Of a stretch of DNA of 21,862 bases, positions 13,011 through 21,862 are shown in pieces; the first letter of the stretch is position 1; each line of letters opens with the position of its first letter. The position numbers and the translations under genes were made by a program. The stretch lies in the IMG/VR virus record IMGVR_UViG_3300035034_001882, positions 1-21,862 of that record, one strand, 5' to 3'. The DNA comes from a virus. The notes beneath the pieces were generated by a model. That model made no database searches. It was not told the DNA's origin and worked only from the letters and a program-made list of their open reading frames with translations.

Positions 13011-13205
13011 ATGGCTAAGAAACAATTTAAGGCTATTAAAAAAGGTTTTGACGGGAAGAAAATCCGTATGGCCGGTGAAGTTTTCGAGTATGAAGGCAAG
13101 CCAGGTAAATGGATGAAAGAAGTAGGCGCAGCTGAATCAAAAGAAGCGGTTAAGTCTATGAAGGCAAAATCAAAAGATAAGCCAAAAGATGAAGACGTGA
13201 TCTAG
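13011..13205 (+). CDS. Small Lys-rich protein, function unknown
   Basis: This is a 64-residue protein with a compact start (FKAIKKGFDGKKIRMAGEVF), a YEGKPGKWM segment and a Lys-rich low-complexity tail. The first half resembles small beta-barrel-like modules found in phage head genes, but I cannot assign a family. AAGGAG lies seven bases before the ATG, 11 bases after the cement gene. Position suggests a minor head or completion role. Its stop codon lies inside a small hairpin, CTAGTG/CACTAG (13202-13219). Confidence 0.7.
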   Translation: MAKKQFKAIKKGFDGKKIRMAGEVFEYEGKPGKWMKEVGAAESKEAVKSMKAKSKDKPKDEDVI

Positions 13206-13231
13206 TGTCCATGCACTAGTTGAACGCAAAC

Positions 13232-13273
13232 GAGGGGGCCAGGGCTTGTTACGCTTTATCCCCCTCACCTTTT
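13232..13273 (+). terminator. Long GC-rich hairpin between head and tail genes, possible partial terminator
   Basis: GAGGGGG (13232-13238) pairs exactly with CCCCCTC (13260-13266) across a 21-base loop. Only a short TTTT follows (13270-13273), so termination would be partial. It may protect the capsid mRNA 3' end or lower expression of the tail genes. It is the only stable hairpin in the late gene spacers I checked. Confidence 0.5.
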
Positions 13274-13287
13274 AAGGAAGAGAAACT

Positions 13288-13893
13288 ATGACGACTAAAA
13301 CAGAAATTGATAACATGGCACTTGGGCACTTAGGGGCTCACGCGATGATTCAAGATCACGATACGGATGAATCAGCCGAGGCGAAGGCTTGTAGAATTTA
13401 TTTTGAGATAGCAAAGAAAAAAGTTCTAGAAGACTTTGATTGGCCGTTTGCACGTCAGTATGCAGATCTGGCTTTAGTTTCAGAGAATCCAAACGCAGAC
13501 TATACAAGATCATATCGCTACCCTTCAGGCTGTTTAGCCATTAGAGGTATAGTGACCGGCACTGTTCACACACCAAGTGATGCAAGGCCAACTTACCAAA
13601 TAGGTAGTGATGCTACGGGCAGACTAATATTTTGTAATGAAAGCCCCGCAACAATTAAATACACCAAAGAAATTACGGACCTAAACATATTTAGCATGTC
13701 TTTTGTTATGGCTCAAAGCTACTTACTTGATAGTATGATCGCGCCTAGAATTACCGGCGGAGATGCTTTTAATAGACAAGAAAAAGCAATGAATATGTAT
13801 TTCTTGCAGATAGCAAAGGCACAATCTAATGCGGCCAATGAAGAGCAATTACTTCCTGAGCCTGGAAGTTCATTTGAGAGGGTTAGAGATTGA
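13288..13893 (+). CDS. Tail tubular protein A-like adaptor (gp11-like)
   Basis: This is a 201-residue adaptor that would form a ring under the portal and join head to tail. The opening TEIDNMALGHLGA, followed by CRIYFEIAKKKVLEDFDWPF (about 35-54), is the signature of this family. The strand RYPSGCLAIRGIV and a helix-rich C-terminus follow. AAGGAAG lies before the ATG. The stop shares four bases (TTGA) with the start of the next gene, so the two tail tube proteins are made together. Confidence 0.85.
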   Translation: MTTKTEIDNMALGHLGAHAMIQDHDTDESAEAKACRIYFEIAKKKVLEDFDWPFARQYADLALVSENPNADYTRSYRYPSGCLAIRGIVTGTVHTPSDARPTYQIGSDATGRLIFCNESPATIKYTKEITDLNIFSMSFVMAQSYLLDSMIAPRITGGDAFNRQEKAMNMYFLQIAKAQSNAANEEQLLPEPGSSFERVRD

Positions 13894-16772
13894 CTACTGT
13901 AATGCAGAGAAATTTTTCTAGTGGCGAGATAGACCCAGGGCTTTACTCAAGGGCTGATATTACTCGCTATGCTACAGGCTTAAAGACTTTAAAAAATGCT
14001 TATGTCTTAAGTGTAGGCGGTGCAGAAAACAGATCTGGCTTTCAGTTTGTTGGCCAAGTGGCTAACTCCGCTCACAATGTTAAGTTAATACCCTTTGAAT
14101 TAAGTGATACAGTATCTTACGTATTAGAATTCGGTGACGAATACATGCGTGTAATAAAAAATGGCTCTTATGTATTTGAAACAGCACAAAATATTACAGC
14201 CATTAGTGAGGCTGACCCGTGTGTAATTACCTATTCTGGCTCAGATAATTATGCCAACGGAGATGTTGTTTATATCTCTGGCATTGTTGGTATGACTGAA
14301 TTAAATGCTCGCTACGTGGAAGTTAAAAACGTTAACACCGGCGCTAATACTTTTGAAATAAAAGCCTTAGACGACAAGTTTGACACAGCGGCAGATATTG
14401 ATTCAAGTGCGTTTACGGCCTACGCAAGCGGCGGGACTATTAAGAAAATATATTCCCTTGCTACGCCCTACCAGCATGAAGATGTGGCATTGTTAAAGTA
14501 TGCACAGACCACAGATAGAATCAGCATTGTACACCCAGACTACGCTCCTAAAAATCTATTTAGAACAGACGATACGGATTGGTTAATGTTAGATCTGTTT
14601 TCAACAGAGCCCTTTTCACCCGATTCTATAGCATTAGACACAAAGAGCTCTGGTTCAAATACCTACCGCTATAAGGTGACGGCATACGAACTAGAAACAG
14701 GCACGGAAAGTTTATCTGGTACAGCCGCCTCTGTTTCAATATCGTCAATAACTAAAGCAAACCCTGCGGTAGTAACAACGGGCGCTACACATGGCTTTGT
14801 TACCGGAGATGAAGTAAAATTTCCTAGATTTATCACTGGAATGTTAGAGCTTAGTTCAAGAAGAGCTATAATAAACGTAACCTCTACAACGACCTTTGAA
14901 TTAATAGGTGTAGACTCAACAAATTATGGCACCTTCTCTACTTTTGGTAGCCCTGAAATAGCCAACACATATTTAGCTGTAACAAGTGCTGCAGCACCAA
15001 CGGCCTCAAACCCTATTACAATAGACTTTGATTTCTTCACTAACTCTACGAGTAAATTTAATTTCAATATATACAGAGAAGATAATGGAGTATATGGCTT
15101 AATAGGCATAGTGCCAGCCGTATCGGGATTAGTTGGCTCTTATAGTTTTGTAGATGTAGGGGCGACGCCAGATCTCACTGACTCACCGAAAGTATACGCC
15201 GATGTTTTTAGAGATACGGATAACTACCCTTCAGCTATTGCATATTACCAGCAAAGGCTTGGCTTATTTTCAACAAATAATATTCCCGAATTAGCCCGTC
15301 TATCAGACATCGGAAACTTTAGGGGTTTTAACGACTCCTCAACTCCAAGGGCCGATAGTCGAGTAAGCTTTCAAATTGCTGGCAAAAAATATTCTAAAAT
15401 ACACCATGCAGTAGATTTAAACGCTTTGATTTTATTTACTTCATCCGGCGAGTTTGTAGCTCAGGGCGGAGCAAGTGGCGCGATCACGCCGACAGAAATT
15501 AACTTAAGACAAAACTCTTATAATGGCGCTAGCGAAATATTAGAGCCAATCATTATTGATTCAACCGCTCTATACGTTCAGGCCAGGGGCTCAGCCATTA
15601 GAAGCATAGGTTATGACTTTGCAGTAGACGGCTATAGAGGAGATGACCTAACGACTTTTAGTAAACATTTATTTAAGGGTAAAACTCTAGCGTCTTGGGA
15701 TTTTCAACAAACCCCAGACAATCTTTTGTGGTGCGTGCGTGATGACGGCACACTGCTTTGCTTAACGTATGTTAGGGAGCAAAATATTTTAGGTTGGTCT
15801 AGACACGATACTGCCGGCTTATTTAAAGATGTGTGCGTGGTTACTGAGGGTACGGAAGATGTGGTTTATGTGGTCGTAGAAAGAACAAGAGACTCTACTG
15901 GCAATGTCTATAAATGTGTAGAGCGCATGAGCACAAGACAAGTAATTGATGTAAAAGAAAATGCTTTTTTAGATTCTCACCTAACCTATGACGGCACAAG
16001 TGTCGGTATTAGTGGCCTGATTTTATTTGCTAACGGTACAGATTGGGGCGCTGAAAAAGATTTAACTTTATATTCGGGTCTTGGAGACTTTGTTTCCGGC
16101 ATGGTTGGCAACATATATACGTTTAGAAAAAACGGTGAATACTTACGGTTAACAGTAACCGGATATACCAGTGCGAACAATCTTGTTGTACAGGCTGACA
16201 AGTCAGTGCCTGCAATATTTCGAGGCCAACCCTTGCCAGTAGCAGCTTTAGCGGCAACAACTATTAGTGGCTTGTGGCACTTAGAAGGCGCTGAAGTTTC
16301 CGTATTTGCTGACGGCTTTGTAGAGGCAAGCCCAAACAATCCTGACTATACTACCTTAACAGTTACAAACGGAAGCATTACGCTAAGTGAAGCTTATGGA
16401 TTAGTCCATGTTGGCCTTCCCTACACTACTGACATTGAAACCTTAAATATATACACGCAAGGCGCTCAAAGCTTAATTGATAAAAAGAAAAATGTTTCGC
16501 GTGTATCGGTGCAATTAAATAATTCACGCGGCGGTTGGTTTGGTCCAAAAGAACCAGCTGGCACAGACTTATTAGAAAACTTAACTGAAATGAAACTACG
16601 AGACACGGAAGATTTAACGGACCCCATTGCACTGCAAACAGGTGACGTACACGTAAATATTTTGCCTGAATGGAATTCAAACGGTCGAGTCTTTATCAGA
16701 CAAGTAGACCCCGTGCCTTTAACAATATCATCAATCGCGCCTGTTGTTTGGGTGCCAGTGAGAGAGGGTTAA
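13890..16772 (+). CDS. Tail nozzle protein (tail tubular protein B/gp12-like) with FCCH-like inserts
   Basis: At 960 residues this is longer than the T7 nozzle (about 790). The N-terminus (MQRNFSSGEIDPGLYSRADI) and the central YPSAIAYYQQRLGLFSTNNI (446-465) followed by SDIGNFRGFN are nozzle hallmarks. Two related inserts, about 101-177 (VITYSGSDNYANGDVVYISG) and about 276-345 (THGFVTGDEVKFPRFITGML), match the FCCH-type beta domain first named from ubiquitin-activating enzymes and often annotated in phage tail proteins. I chose TTG 13890 because GAGGG is seven bases upstream and the start shares TTGA with the previous stop. ATG 13902 is the alternative. Confidence 0.85.
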   Translation: MTTVMQRNFSSGEIDPGLYSRADITRYATGLKTLKNAYVLSVGGAENRSGFQFVGQVANSAHNVKLIPFELSDTVSYVLEFGDEYMRVIKNGSYVFETAQNITAISEADPCVITYSGSDNYANGDVVYISGIVGMTELNARYVEVKNVNTGANTFEIKALDDKFDTAADIDSSAFTAYASGGTIKKIYSLATPYQHEDVALLKYAQTTDRISIVHPDYAPKNLFRTDDTDWLMLDLFSTEPFSPDSIALDTKSSGSNTYRYKVTAYELETGTESLSGTAASVSISSITKANPAVVTTGATHGFVTGDEVKFPRFITGMLELSSRRAIINVTSTTTFELIGVDSTNYGTFSTFGSPEIANTYLAVTSAAAPTASNPITIDFDFFTNSTSKFNFNIYREDNGVYGLIGIVPAVSGLVGSYSFVDVGATPDLTDSPKVYADVFRDTDNYPSAIAYYQQRLGLFSTNNIPELARLSDIGNFRGFNDSSTPRADSRVSFQIAGKKYSKIHHAVDLNALILFTSSGEFVAQGGASGAITPTEINLRQNSYNGASEILEPIIIDSTALYVQARGSAIRSIGYDFAVDGYRGDDLTTFSKHLFKGKTLASWDFQQTPDNLLWCVRDDGTLLCLTYVREQNILGWSRHDTAGLFKDVCVVTEGTEDVVYVVVERTRDSTGNVYKCVERMSTRQVIDVKENAFLDSHLTYDGTSVGISGLILFANGTDWGAEKDLTLYSGLGDFVSGMVGNIYTFRKNGEYLRLTVTGYTSANNLVVQADKSVPAIFRGQPLPVAALAATTISGLWHLEGAEVSVFADGFVEASPNNPDYTTLTVTNGSITLSEAYGLVHVGLPYTTDIETLNIYTQGAQSLIDKKKNVSRVSVQLNNSRGGWFGPKEPAGTDLLENLTEMKLRDTEDLTDPIALQTGDVHVNILPEWNSNGRVFIRQVDPVPLTISSIAPVVWVPVREG

Positions 16773-16773
16773 T

Positions 16774-17364
16774 ATGGGCGCAAGCGGTGTTGGAGCAGCG
16801 GGAATGGCAGGTATAAGTTTATACCAAGGCTACGTGCAGTCTGAGGCAATAAAGTCAGAGGCTAAATTTAGTGCTCAACTAGCCAGACAAAACGCAGAGC
16901 TAGCAGAGGCAAAAGCAGCTGACGCTGTAGTAAGGGGTGACAAACAAGCTTCCAACTTACAACTTGAAGTAAGTCAGCTGCTAGGCACGCAAAGGTCAGG
17001 CTACGCGGCTCAAGGCGTAATTGTTGATAGTGGAAGTGCAGCTGAAGTAAGTGATGCAAGTAGAAGGTCATTACAAGAAGACGTAAATACAATTAAATCA
17101 AACGCATGGAAAGAAGCTTGGGGCTTTAAAATGGACGCTCAAAACATTGGCTTTGAAGCTGAGCTGAACACACGTGCTGCAAAAAATAAAGCGAGAAATA
17201 CGCTGATAACTAGTGGTTTGCAGGCGGCTAACTTTGCTATGCAGGGAGTAAGTAAAGGTGGAGCTACTTCAGGTAAAACTACATCTAGTGGCTTCGGCTC
17301 TAGTGGTGCCGGAGGCTCAAGCTTTGGAGGTTATTCGGGTGTTAGTGGATATGCAAAGTCGTGA
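16774..17364 (+). CDS. Internal virion protein, gp14-like
   Basis: This is a 196-residue protein built like T7 gp14-type ejection proteins. A short hydrophobic N-terminus (GASGVGAAGMAGISLYQGYV) is followed by a long Ala/Glu/Lys helix. Then comes the family stretch TQRSGYAAQGVIVDSGSAAE (about 72-91), more helix, and a Gly/Ser-rich tail. Such proteins leave the capsid during infection and form the outer-membrane part of the DNA channel. It starts one base after the nozzle stop and is followed by two further ejection genes, matching the T7 gp14-gp15-gp16 order. Confidence 0.8.
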   Translation: MGASGVGAAGMAGISLYQGYVQSEAIKSEAKFSAQLARQNAELAEAKAADAVVRGDKQASNLQLEVSQLLGTQRSGYAAQGVIVDSGSAAEVSDASRRSLQEDVNTIKSNAWKEAWGFKMDAQNIGFEAELNTRAAKNKARNTLITSGLQAANFAMQGVSKGGATSGKTTSSGFGSSGAGGSSFGGYSGVSGYAKS

Positions 17365-17379
17365 GGATAGGTAAGTAAG

Positions 17380-19122
17380 ATGCCAAAAATACCAGAGTAT
17401 AACACAAGAGTAAATGATGCGGCTTTATCTGGACGCTCAAACGTTCGCTCGCCAGGGGCAGAGGCTTTTGGTGGAGGTCAGTCGTTAAATAATGTAGCCG
17501 GTGCGGCTCAAGACTTAGTTCAAACCGGCATGAAATTAAAAAACGATGCCGATAATACTCGCGTACTAGGTGCAATGAACGCCTTTACTGAAAGACAAAA
17601 TAAAAGACTCTATGACCAGCGTGAAGGTCTCATGTATAAGCAAGGTGAAAACGCCTTTGGAATTCATGAAGACTATGAAATGGGTGCAAGAGAAGACTAT
17701 GATGCAATATCTAAAGACTTAAGCCAGGCGCAAAAGCAATTATTTGCCGGTAAAGCTGGTAGTTTTAGAGTAGACACACTCAAAAAAATCAATCAATACC
17801 AGGGGCAACAGCGTCAATCCTATGATAAGAATGTCACTGAATCATATATAGAATCACAAAAAGAATTAACCCTATCTAATTACCGAGACCCACAAGCTGC
17901 ACTAGAAAATATTCAGATACAAAAAGATGAATACTTAAAGTTTGCTGATAGAAATGGTTTACCTAAAGAGCAAGTAGATTTAGAGATTAAGAAAATAGAA
18001 AGTGATAACCTGCACGGAATACTTTCTCGCTACATAGACGAGGGCGATGACCAGTCAGCTCAAGCTATATTTGATGCCAACAAAGACCGAATGCTGGGCT
18101 CACACAAGGCAGCTACGATGAAGGCTTTGGAGCAAGCAAGTCTATTAGGTAAGTCTCAGCGCGGTGCTGACCAGATATGGCAAGACACTGGGGGTGATTA
18201 CTCTAAGGCAATCGAAAAAGCTGAGGGAATAGATGACGCCAAGGTTAGAAAAGAAACCGCTGGTATTATTAGAAAAAAACGTGCCGATGCAGATGCAGCT
18301 CTTAAAGACAAACAAGAAAAGACCTTCTTGCTAGCGGCAGAGTATATGAAAAACAGTCCTGGGCTTGAAGCAAACAAAGCTATACCGTCTTCTATTTATT
18401 CGGCCCTAACCATTAAAGATCAAAAGGCTTTAGAGAAATACCATGATGCAAGTCATAACGAGAATGCTTGGTTTAAGTTTACGGCAATGGGTGAGGATAA
18501 AATAAAGGGCATGAGTGAGGCTCAGTTTAAAAAAGAATGGATTAAGTTTGATGCTTCCCACAAGGCCAAAGCAGAAAAAATGTGGTTAATAGCTACGGGC
18601 AGAAAGTCCCGTGGTGCCAGTGACAGAGAGTTTGTGTCACGTGTTTTAACTTTAAATCAAAGAGTACAAAAAGGCTTAGTAGATAACGGCCTAGTACAAA
18701 CAGGATTAAAAAACGGCTCTAAGAAAAAGAAAGAATCAGATAAGTTTTCAGCTAACTTTTTACTCCGAGTGGCAAATGAAATCGAGCAATTTGAAGTTGA
18801 TAAGGGCGGTAAAACTAGCGGTCAAGAGCAGCAACAAATTATTGATAAGTTAATTATGGAAGATACTTTTGAGTTTAAAGTTGATGACTGGGGCTTTGAC
18901 TCAGACAAAACAAAGGCTCAGCTAACAGACGGTGATTTTGAAGACGGTGTTTATATTCCTATGAATCAGATACCAGCAAGTGAAATAGAGAGTATTAAAA
19001 ACTCTGCCTTATCGAAGAGTAGAAGTTTGAGTAAGAGAGAAATAGAGCAAGCCTATGCAGCGGTTAAGTTAAATAACTACGCTTTATACAATGCAATTAT
19101 AAGCGGGACTAACGAGGATTAA
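17380..19122 (+). CDS. Internal virion (ejection) protein in the gp15 position
   Basis: This is a 580-residue, hydrophilic, almost wholly helical protein with many Lys, Glu, Gln and Asp and no membrane segment. It begins MPKIPEYNTRVNDAALSGRS, typical of podovirus internal proteins. Residues about 90-300 look like long coiled coils (TLKKINQYQGQQRQSY; ESYIESQKELTLSNYRDPQA). By position it corresponds to T7 gp15, which forms the periplasmic tunnel, although T7 gp15 is longer. The function is assigned from order and architecture. The next gene's GTG follows the stop codon with no gap. Confidence 0.75.
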   Translation: MPKIPEYNTRVNDAALSGRSNVRSPGAEAFGGGQSLNNVAGAAQDLVQTGMKLKNDADNTRVLGAMNAFTERQNKRLYDQREGLMYKQGENAFGIHEDYEMGAREDYDAISKDLSQAQKQLFAGKAGSFRVDTLKKINQYQGQQRQSYDKNVTESYIESQKELTLSNYRDPQAALENIQIQKDEYLKFADRNGLPKEQVDLEIKKIESDNLHGILSRYIDEGDDQSAQAIFDANKDRMLGSHKAATMKALEQASLLGKSQRGADQIWQDTGGDYSKAIEKAEGIDDAKVRKETAGIIRKKRADADAALKDKQEKTFLLAAEYMKNSPGLEANKAIPSSIYSALTIKDQKALEKYHDASHNENAWFKFTAMGEDKIKGMSEAQFKKEWIKFDASHKAKAEKMWLIATGRKSRGASDREFVSRVLTLNQRVQKGLVDNGLVQTGLKNGSKKKKESDKFSANFLLRVANEIEQFEVDKGGKTSGQEQQQIIDKLIMEDTFEFKVDDWGFDSDKTKAQLTDGDFEDGVYIPMNQIPASEIESIKNSALSKSRSLSKREIEQAYAAVKLNNYALYNAIISGTNED

Positions 19123-21862
19123 GTGGCAACAGAAACAGATGCGTTTTTATCAAGAGCTAATCAAAGCGGTATGGATATACCAGGCGTAGACATTGAGTCA
19201 GACACCGGAATAGATTCTAGTGGCTTTCGCCCTCAGCCTCAAAAACAAAGTGCGGGTGAAGTAGATTCGTTCTTACAAGGCGCTTCTCAATCTGAAGATA
19301 AAAAATTAGACATGGCATTTAGACAGGCCATTGATAAAGAGCCCGCCAAGGCTCAAGACATATTAAACCTAGAAGCCAGGACAGGCTTGCCAGGTGACTT
19401 TATTGAAAGAAACTATGACAAGGTTAAGCTAGAGACTAGTTCACAAGACTTTAATGCAAAGAAGTTTAGAGAGGGCTCACCCCTAGTGGCTGAGTTTATG
19501 TCTAAAAACCCACAATATGCGGCAGCTGTAAAAAATGATTTATCTAACCTTAATTACTTTGAAAGACAATGGGGTTTTGTAAAAGGTAAGTATAAGTCTA
19601 ACCGTCTAAAATCAGAGCTAACAGACCTTGGTGAAAAAGCTTTTTTAGGTACTGCAAGCGAAGATGAATTAAAAAGAATAGATGAAATTGAAATAAATAT
19701 GGGCGACCTTAATGCCAATAATTTTGGCGTAGACGGCTTCTTTGAACAAATACCAGGCCAGTCAGTAGATACTCTTGGTACAGTAGCAGATGCTTTTATT
19801 AAAGGTGTGCCGCGTGGTTTAAAGGCTGGCTTAGAAGCTGGTATGCAAGCCGAGGATGCCACGGGGTTAAAAGGAAAATTAGCATTTCCGGCAATGGTCG
19901 TTGGCGCGAAAGCAGGTATTGCCTTTGAAGCTGGACGCGCAGAGGGCGCACTCGCCTACCTTGATTATAGAAAGATTAAAGATGCTAACGGTGATTTACT
20001 AGATAATGATTCGGCCAAAGGTGCTGCCGTCATCACGGGCGTAATCAATGGCTCACTTGAAATGGCTGGTATGGCCTTATCTAAAGTACCAGGCATTGCT
20101 GGCTTCTCTCGCGTAGGAATTAAAAAGATATTACAAAACCCTGCGACTTCGCGTGCTTTTCTAGCTTATGCCAAAGAAATTGGCGTGGGCATGGGCGGTG
20201 AAGGAATCACTGAGGGTATACAAGAGCTAATGACTTCATCTTCCGGTAAGATTGCTACTCTTATGCAAGACGGTAGAATTTCAAGCATGTCTCCTGGCCA
20301 AATACTAGAAGAGCTATTTAATAAAGATACTCTAAGCGCTGCACTAGAATCAGCCCGCGCCGGTGCTCAAGGCGGCGGCGGTTTATCTGTTATTACAAAC
20401 GCTACTAAACTACGTAGTGATTTAAAACAAGTAAAAGAATCAAAAGAAAAGATTCAAGCCTTTACCGAGCTGGCAATTCAAGTGCCTGAAATGGAGATAG
20501 CAAAAACAGCTCCGGTACAAACAAGGGCTTTAATTAACCGGCTAGCAAAAGCTAATGATACTGAAAATGTATTTGTGCCAGTTGAGAAGTGGAATGAATA
20601 CTTTCAGTCTAAAGGCTTAGACCCACAGCAAGCAATTAGTGAAGTCTTAGGTGAAGGGGATGACTCTTATCAAGAAGCATTAGAGACCGGCGGTGATATA
20701 ATCATTCCAACGGCTGACTATGCTACCAAGATCGCTGGCACCGAACACCATGAATACTTTCAAAACGAAGTAAAGACTGACCCGCTAGAAATGAATGCTA
20801 GAGAGATTAGAGAGTTTGAAATTGAAATAGACCAGCGACTTGAGTCTGAGCAAGTTGAAACTGAAATAGATCAAGAGCAAATAGATGCCGATCAATTTCA
20901 AAGTGATATTGAATCACAGTTAACAGAGGCGAAAGTAAATCAAAAAGAAGCAAGCGCTGGGGCACTAATACAAAAAAGCTTCGCTCAGGTAATGAGTAAA
21001 AGAATGGGCCAAACCTTAAAAGAATTCACTGGTCAAAATCAATTGGAGATAAGAAATCCTGAAGTACAGGGGCCGATAAGTGCAGATATAGATTCACAAG
21101 TGGCGCAGTTTAATCAAGAAGAGTTTAATAGTTCTGGGTTAAAAATATATGACAATGAAACTAGGATTGAAGGCATTAATCTGCCGGAGTCTGTTGAAAT
21201 TGCGACACTAGAAGCTGACACAGAGGTTGGTGCTTCCGATCTAGTTAATAAAATGGCCGACGATTTTCAAAAAAAATCATTCGCCAACGGAAATACAGGC
21301 TGGGCTATTGAAGTCAATAAGGCTGGCATAAAGAAAAATGCCAACACAATAGGTTCCCCAGAAAATAAGGTATTGGCGCTTAATATAAATAAAGCTTTAG
21401 AGGGTGCGGTTTATCATCACACTCAAGTAGATAAGGACGGCAGAGATAGCGATGTAAGGGCCGTACATTCTCTTCGCTACCTGTTTAATTTCAATGGAAA
21501 GGATTATCTAGCAAAAATAGAAGTGAGAGAAACTAAGGAAGGGTTTAAGTTTTACAATAGTTTTGCTGAAGAAATAAAATCGGAGAGTTTGCGAACCTCT
21601 GGTTTCAAGCCAGTGCCGCAGGGACTCCCCGCCCGCCAAGATGAGCCAGGCGGTAATAGCGTAAATATACAGCAATATATAGAAATAGTCAATGATAAGC
21701 GTAGGGATAATCCTTATTACCAAACCGCCACGGCTCAAAACCTAGATAATAAACCCGCCCCTGCTTTTTATCATAAAATCCAACAAGTTATAGACCAAAA
21801 GATTCAAGGCAAGTCTGCCACAGTTGAGCAAGTTAGATCTATCATTAAAGATCTAAAGCCTG
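19123..21862 (+). CDS. Large polyvalent/ejection protein in the gp16 position, cut by the window edge
   Basis: The GTG at 19123 follows the previous stop directly, with GAGGA four bases upstream. The frame stays open for 913 codons to the edge. Residues 220-420 hold Gly/Ala-rich, partly hydrophobic helices including GMGGEGITEGIQELM (about 356-370), a motif of phage large polyvalent proteins. IIPTADYATKIAGTEHHEYF (about 527-546) is another recurring segment of such proteins. A long acidic Glu/Gln stretch (about 565-620) follows. About 700-815 (WAIEVNKAGIKKNANTIG; VRAVHSLRYLFNFNGKDYLA) resembles the LPD3 or barnase/EndoU/RelE-like nuclease type. A further helical region begins FYHKIQQVIDQKI. 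I see no lytic transglycosylase motif in the visible part. Confidence 0.75.
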   Translation, partial: MATETDAFLSRANQSGMDIPGVDIESDTGIDSSGFRPQPQKQSAGEVDSFLQGASQSEDKKLDMAFRQAIDKEPAKAQDILNLEARTGLPGDFIERNYDKVKLETSSQDFNAKKFREGSPLVAEFMSKNPQYAAAVKNDLSNLNYFERQWGFVKGKYKSNRLKSELTDLGEKAFLGTASEDELKRIDEIEINMGDLNANNFGVDGFFEQIPGQSVDTLGTVADAFIKGVPRGLKAGLEAGMQAEDATGLKGKLAFPAMVVGAKAGIAFEAGRAEGALAYLDYRKIKDANGDLLDNDSAKGAAVITGVINGSLEMAGMALSKVPGIAGFSRVGIKKILQNPATSRAFLAYAKEIGVGMGGEGITEGIQELMTSSSGKIATLMQDGRISSMSPGQILEELFNKDTLSAALESARAGAQGGGGLSVITNATKLRSDLKQVKESKEKIQAFTELAIQVPEMEIAKTAPVQTRALINRLAKANDTENVFVPVEKWNEYFQSKGLDPQQAISEVLGEGDDSYQEALETGGDIIIPTADYATKIAGTEHHEYFQNEVKTDPLEMNAREIREFEIEIDQRLESEQVETEIDQEQIDADQFQSDIESQLTEAKVNQKEASAGALIQKSFAQVMSKRMGQTLKEFTGQNQLEIRNPEVQGPISADIDSQVAQFNQEEFNSSGLKIYDNETRIEGINLPESVEIATLEADTEVGASDLVNKMADDFQKKSFANGNTGWAIEVNKAGIKKNANTIGSPENKVLALNINKALEGAVYHHTQVDKDGRDSDVRAVHSLRYLFNFNGKDYLAKIEVRETKEGFKFYNSFAEEIKSESLRTSGFKPVPQGLPARQDEPGGNSVNIQQYIEIVNDKRRDNPYYQTATAQNLDNKPAPAFYHKIQQVIDQKIQGKSATVEQVRSIIKDLKP

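Noticed and set aside
4622-13220. Shared ATGCACTAGT word at 4622 and 13211 as a regulatory pair
   Set aside because: A single ten-base match in 22 kb of AT-rich DNA is weak, and the two contexts differ.
1-21862. A diversity-generating retroelement, as in BPP-1
   Set aside because: The head genes are BPP-1-like, so I looked for a reverse transcriptase and paired template/variable repeats. None is in this window; the tail-fibre region where they would lie is outside it.
1-21862. CRISPR array, insertion sequence or complete tRNA gene
   Set aside because: I found no regularly spaced repeats, no transposase and only the 3' half of one tRNA.

Overview
The window is one end of a temperate, short-tailed (podovirus-type) phage genome. 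The phage identity rests on an unbroken set of phage genes: tyrosine integrase, excisionase-like proteins, SSB, an ERF-type annealing protein, a YqaJ-type exonuclease, several small helix-turn-helix regulators, both terminase subunits, portal, scaffold, capsid, tail tube proteins and ejection proteins. The head genes follow a Bordetella phage BPP-1-like plan (Bbp19-like protein, scaffold, capsid, Bbp16-like cement protein). The tail and ejection genes follow the T7-like order (gp11-, gp12-, gp14-, gp15- and gp16-position proteins). The DNA is AT-rich by eye, with AAGGAG ribosome sites and sigma70-type promoters. This suits a Gram-negative host, but I cannot name one.

Positions 1-298 hold the attachment site. 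It contains the 3' half of a tRNA-Arg(UCU) gene with its CCA, not preceded by a tRNA 5' half. That makes it attP rather than attL, so this looks like a free or circular phage genome and not an integrated copy. A terminator and putative integrase arm repeats flank it. Positions 299-3857, all leftward, form one tightly packed operon: YqaJ exonuclease, ERF protein, SSB, two small helix-turn-helix/excisionase-like proteins and integrase. It runs from a consensus leftward promoter whose -35 and -10 each lie in a palindrome.

Positions 3858-5978 are the control region. A first switch (3858-4485) has face-to-face promoters, a probable 43-codon membrane-peptide gene and an XRE-type regulator. Two small membrane-protein genes meet tail to tail (4667-5229). 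A second switch (5315-5945) has divergent regulator genes. A 19-bp palindromic operator-like sequence occurs twice between those two genes, again before the terminase operon, and, in perfect form, after the large terminase gene.

Positions 5979-21862 are the rightward late genes: terS, a 17-codon micro-ORF, terL, a GNAT-like acetyltransferase, a gp7.3-like protein, portal, Bbp19-like protein, scaffold, major capsid, cement protein, a small basic protein, a hairpin, adaptor, nozzle, gp14-like protein, gp15-like protein, and a large polyvalent protein that runs off the right edge. Most late genes overlap or nearly abut, which indicates translational coupling. Tail fibre, lysis and replication genes are not seen and probably lie beyond the window.
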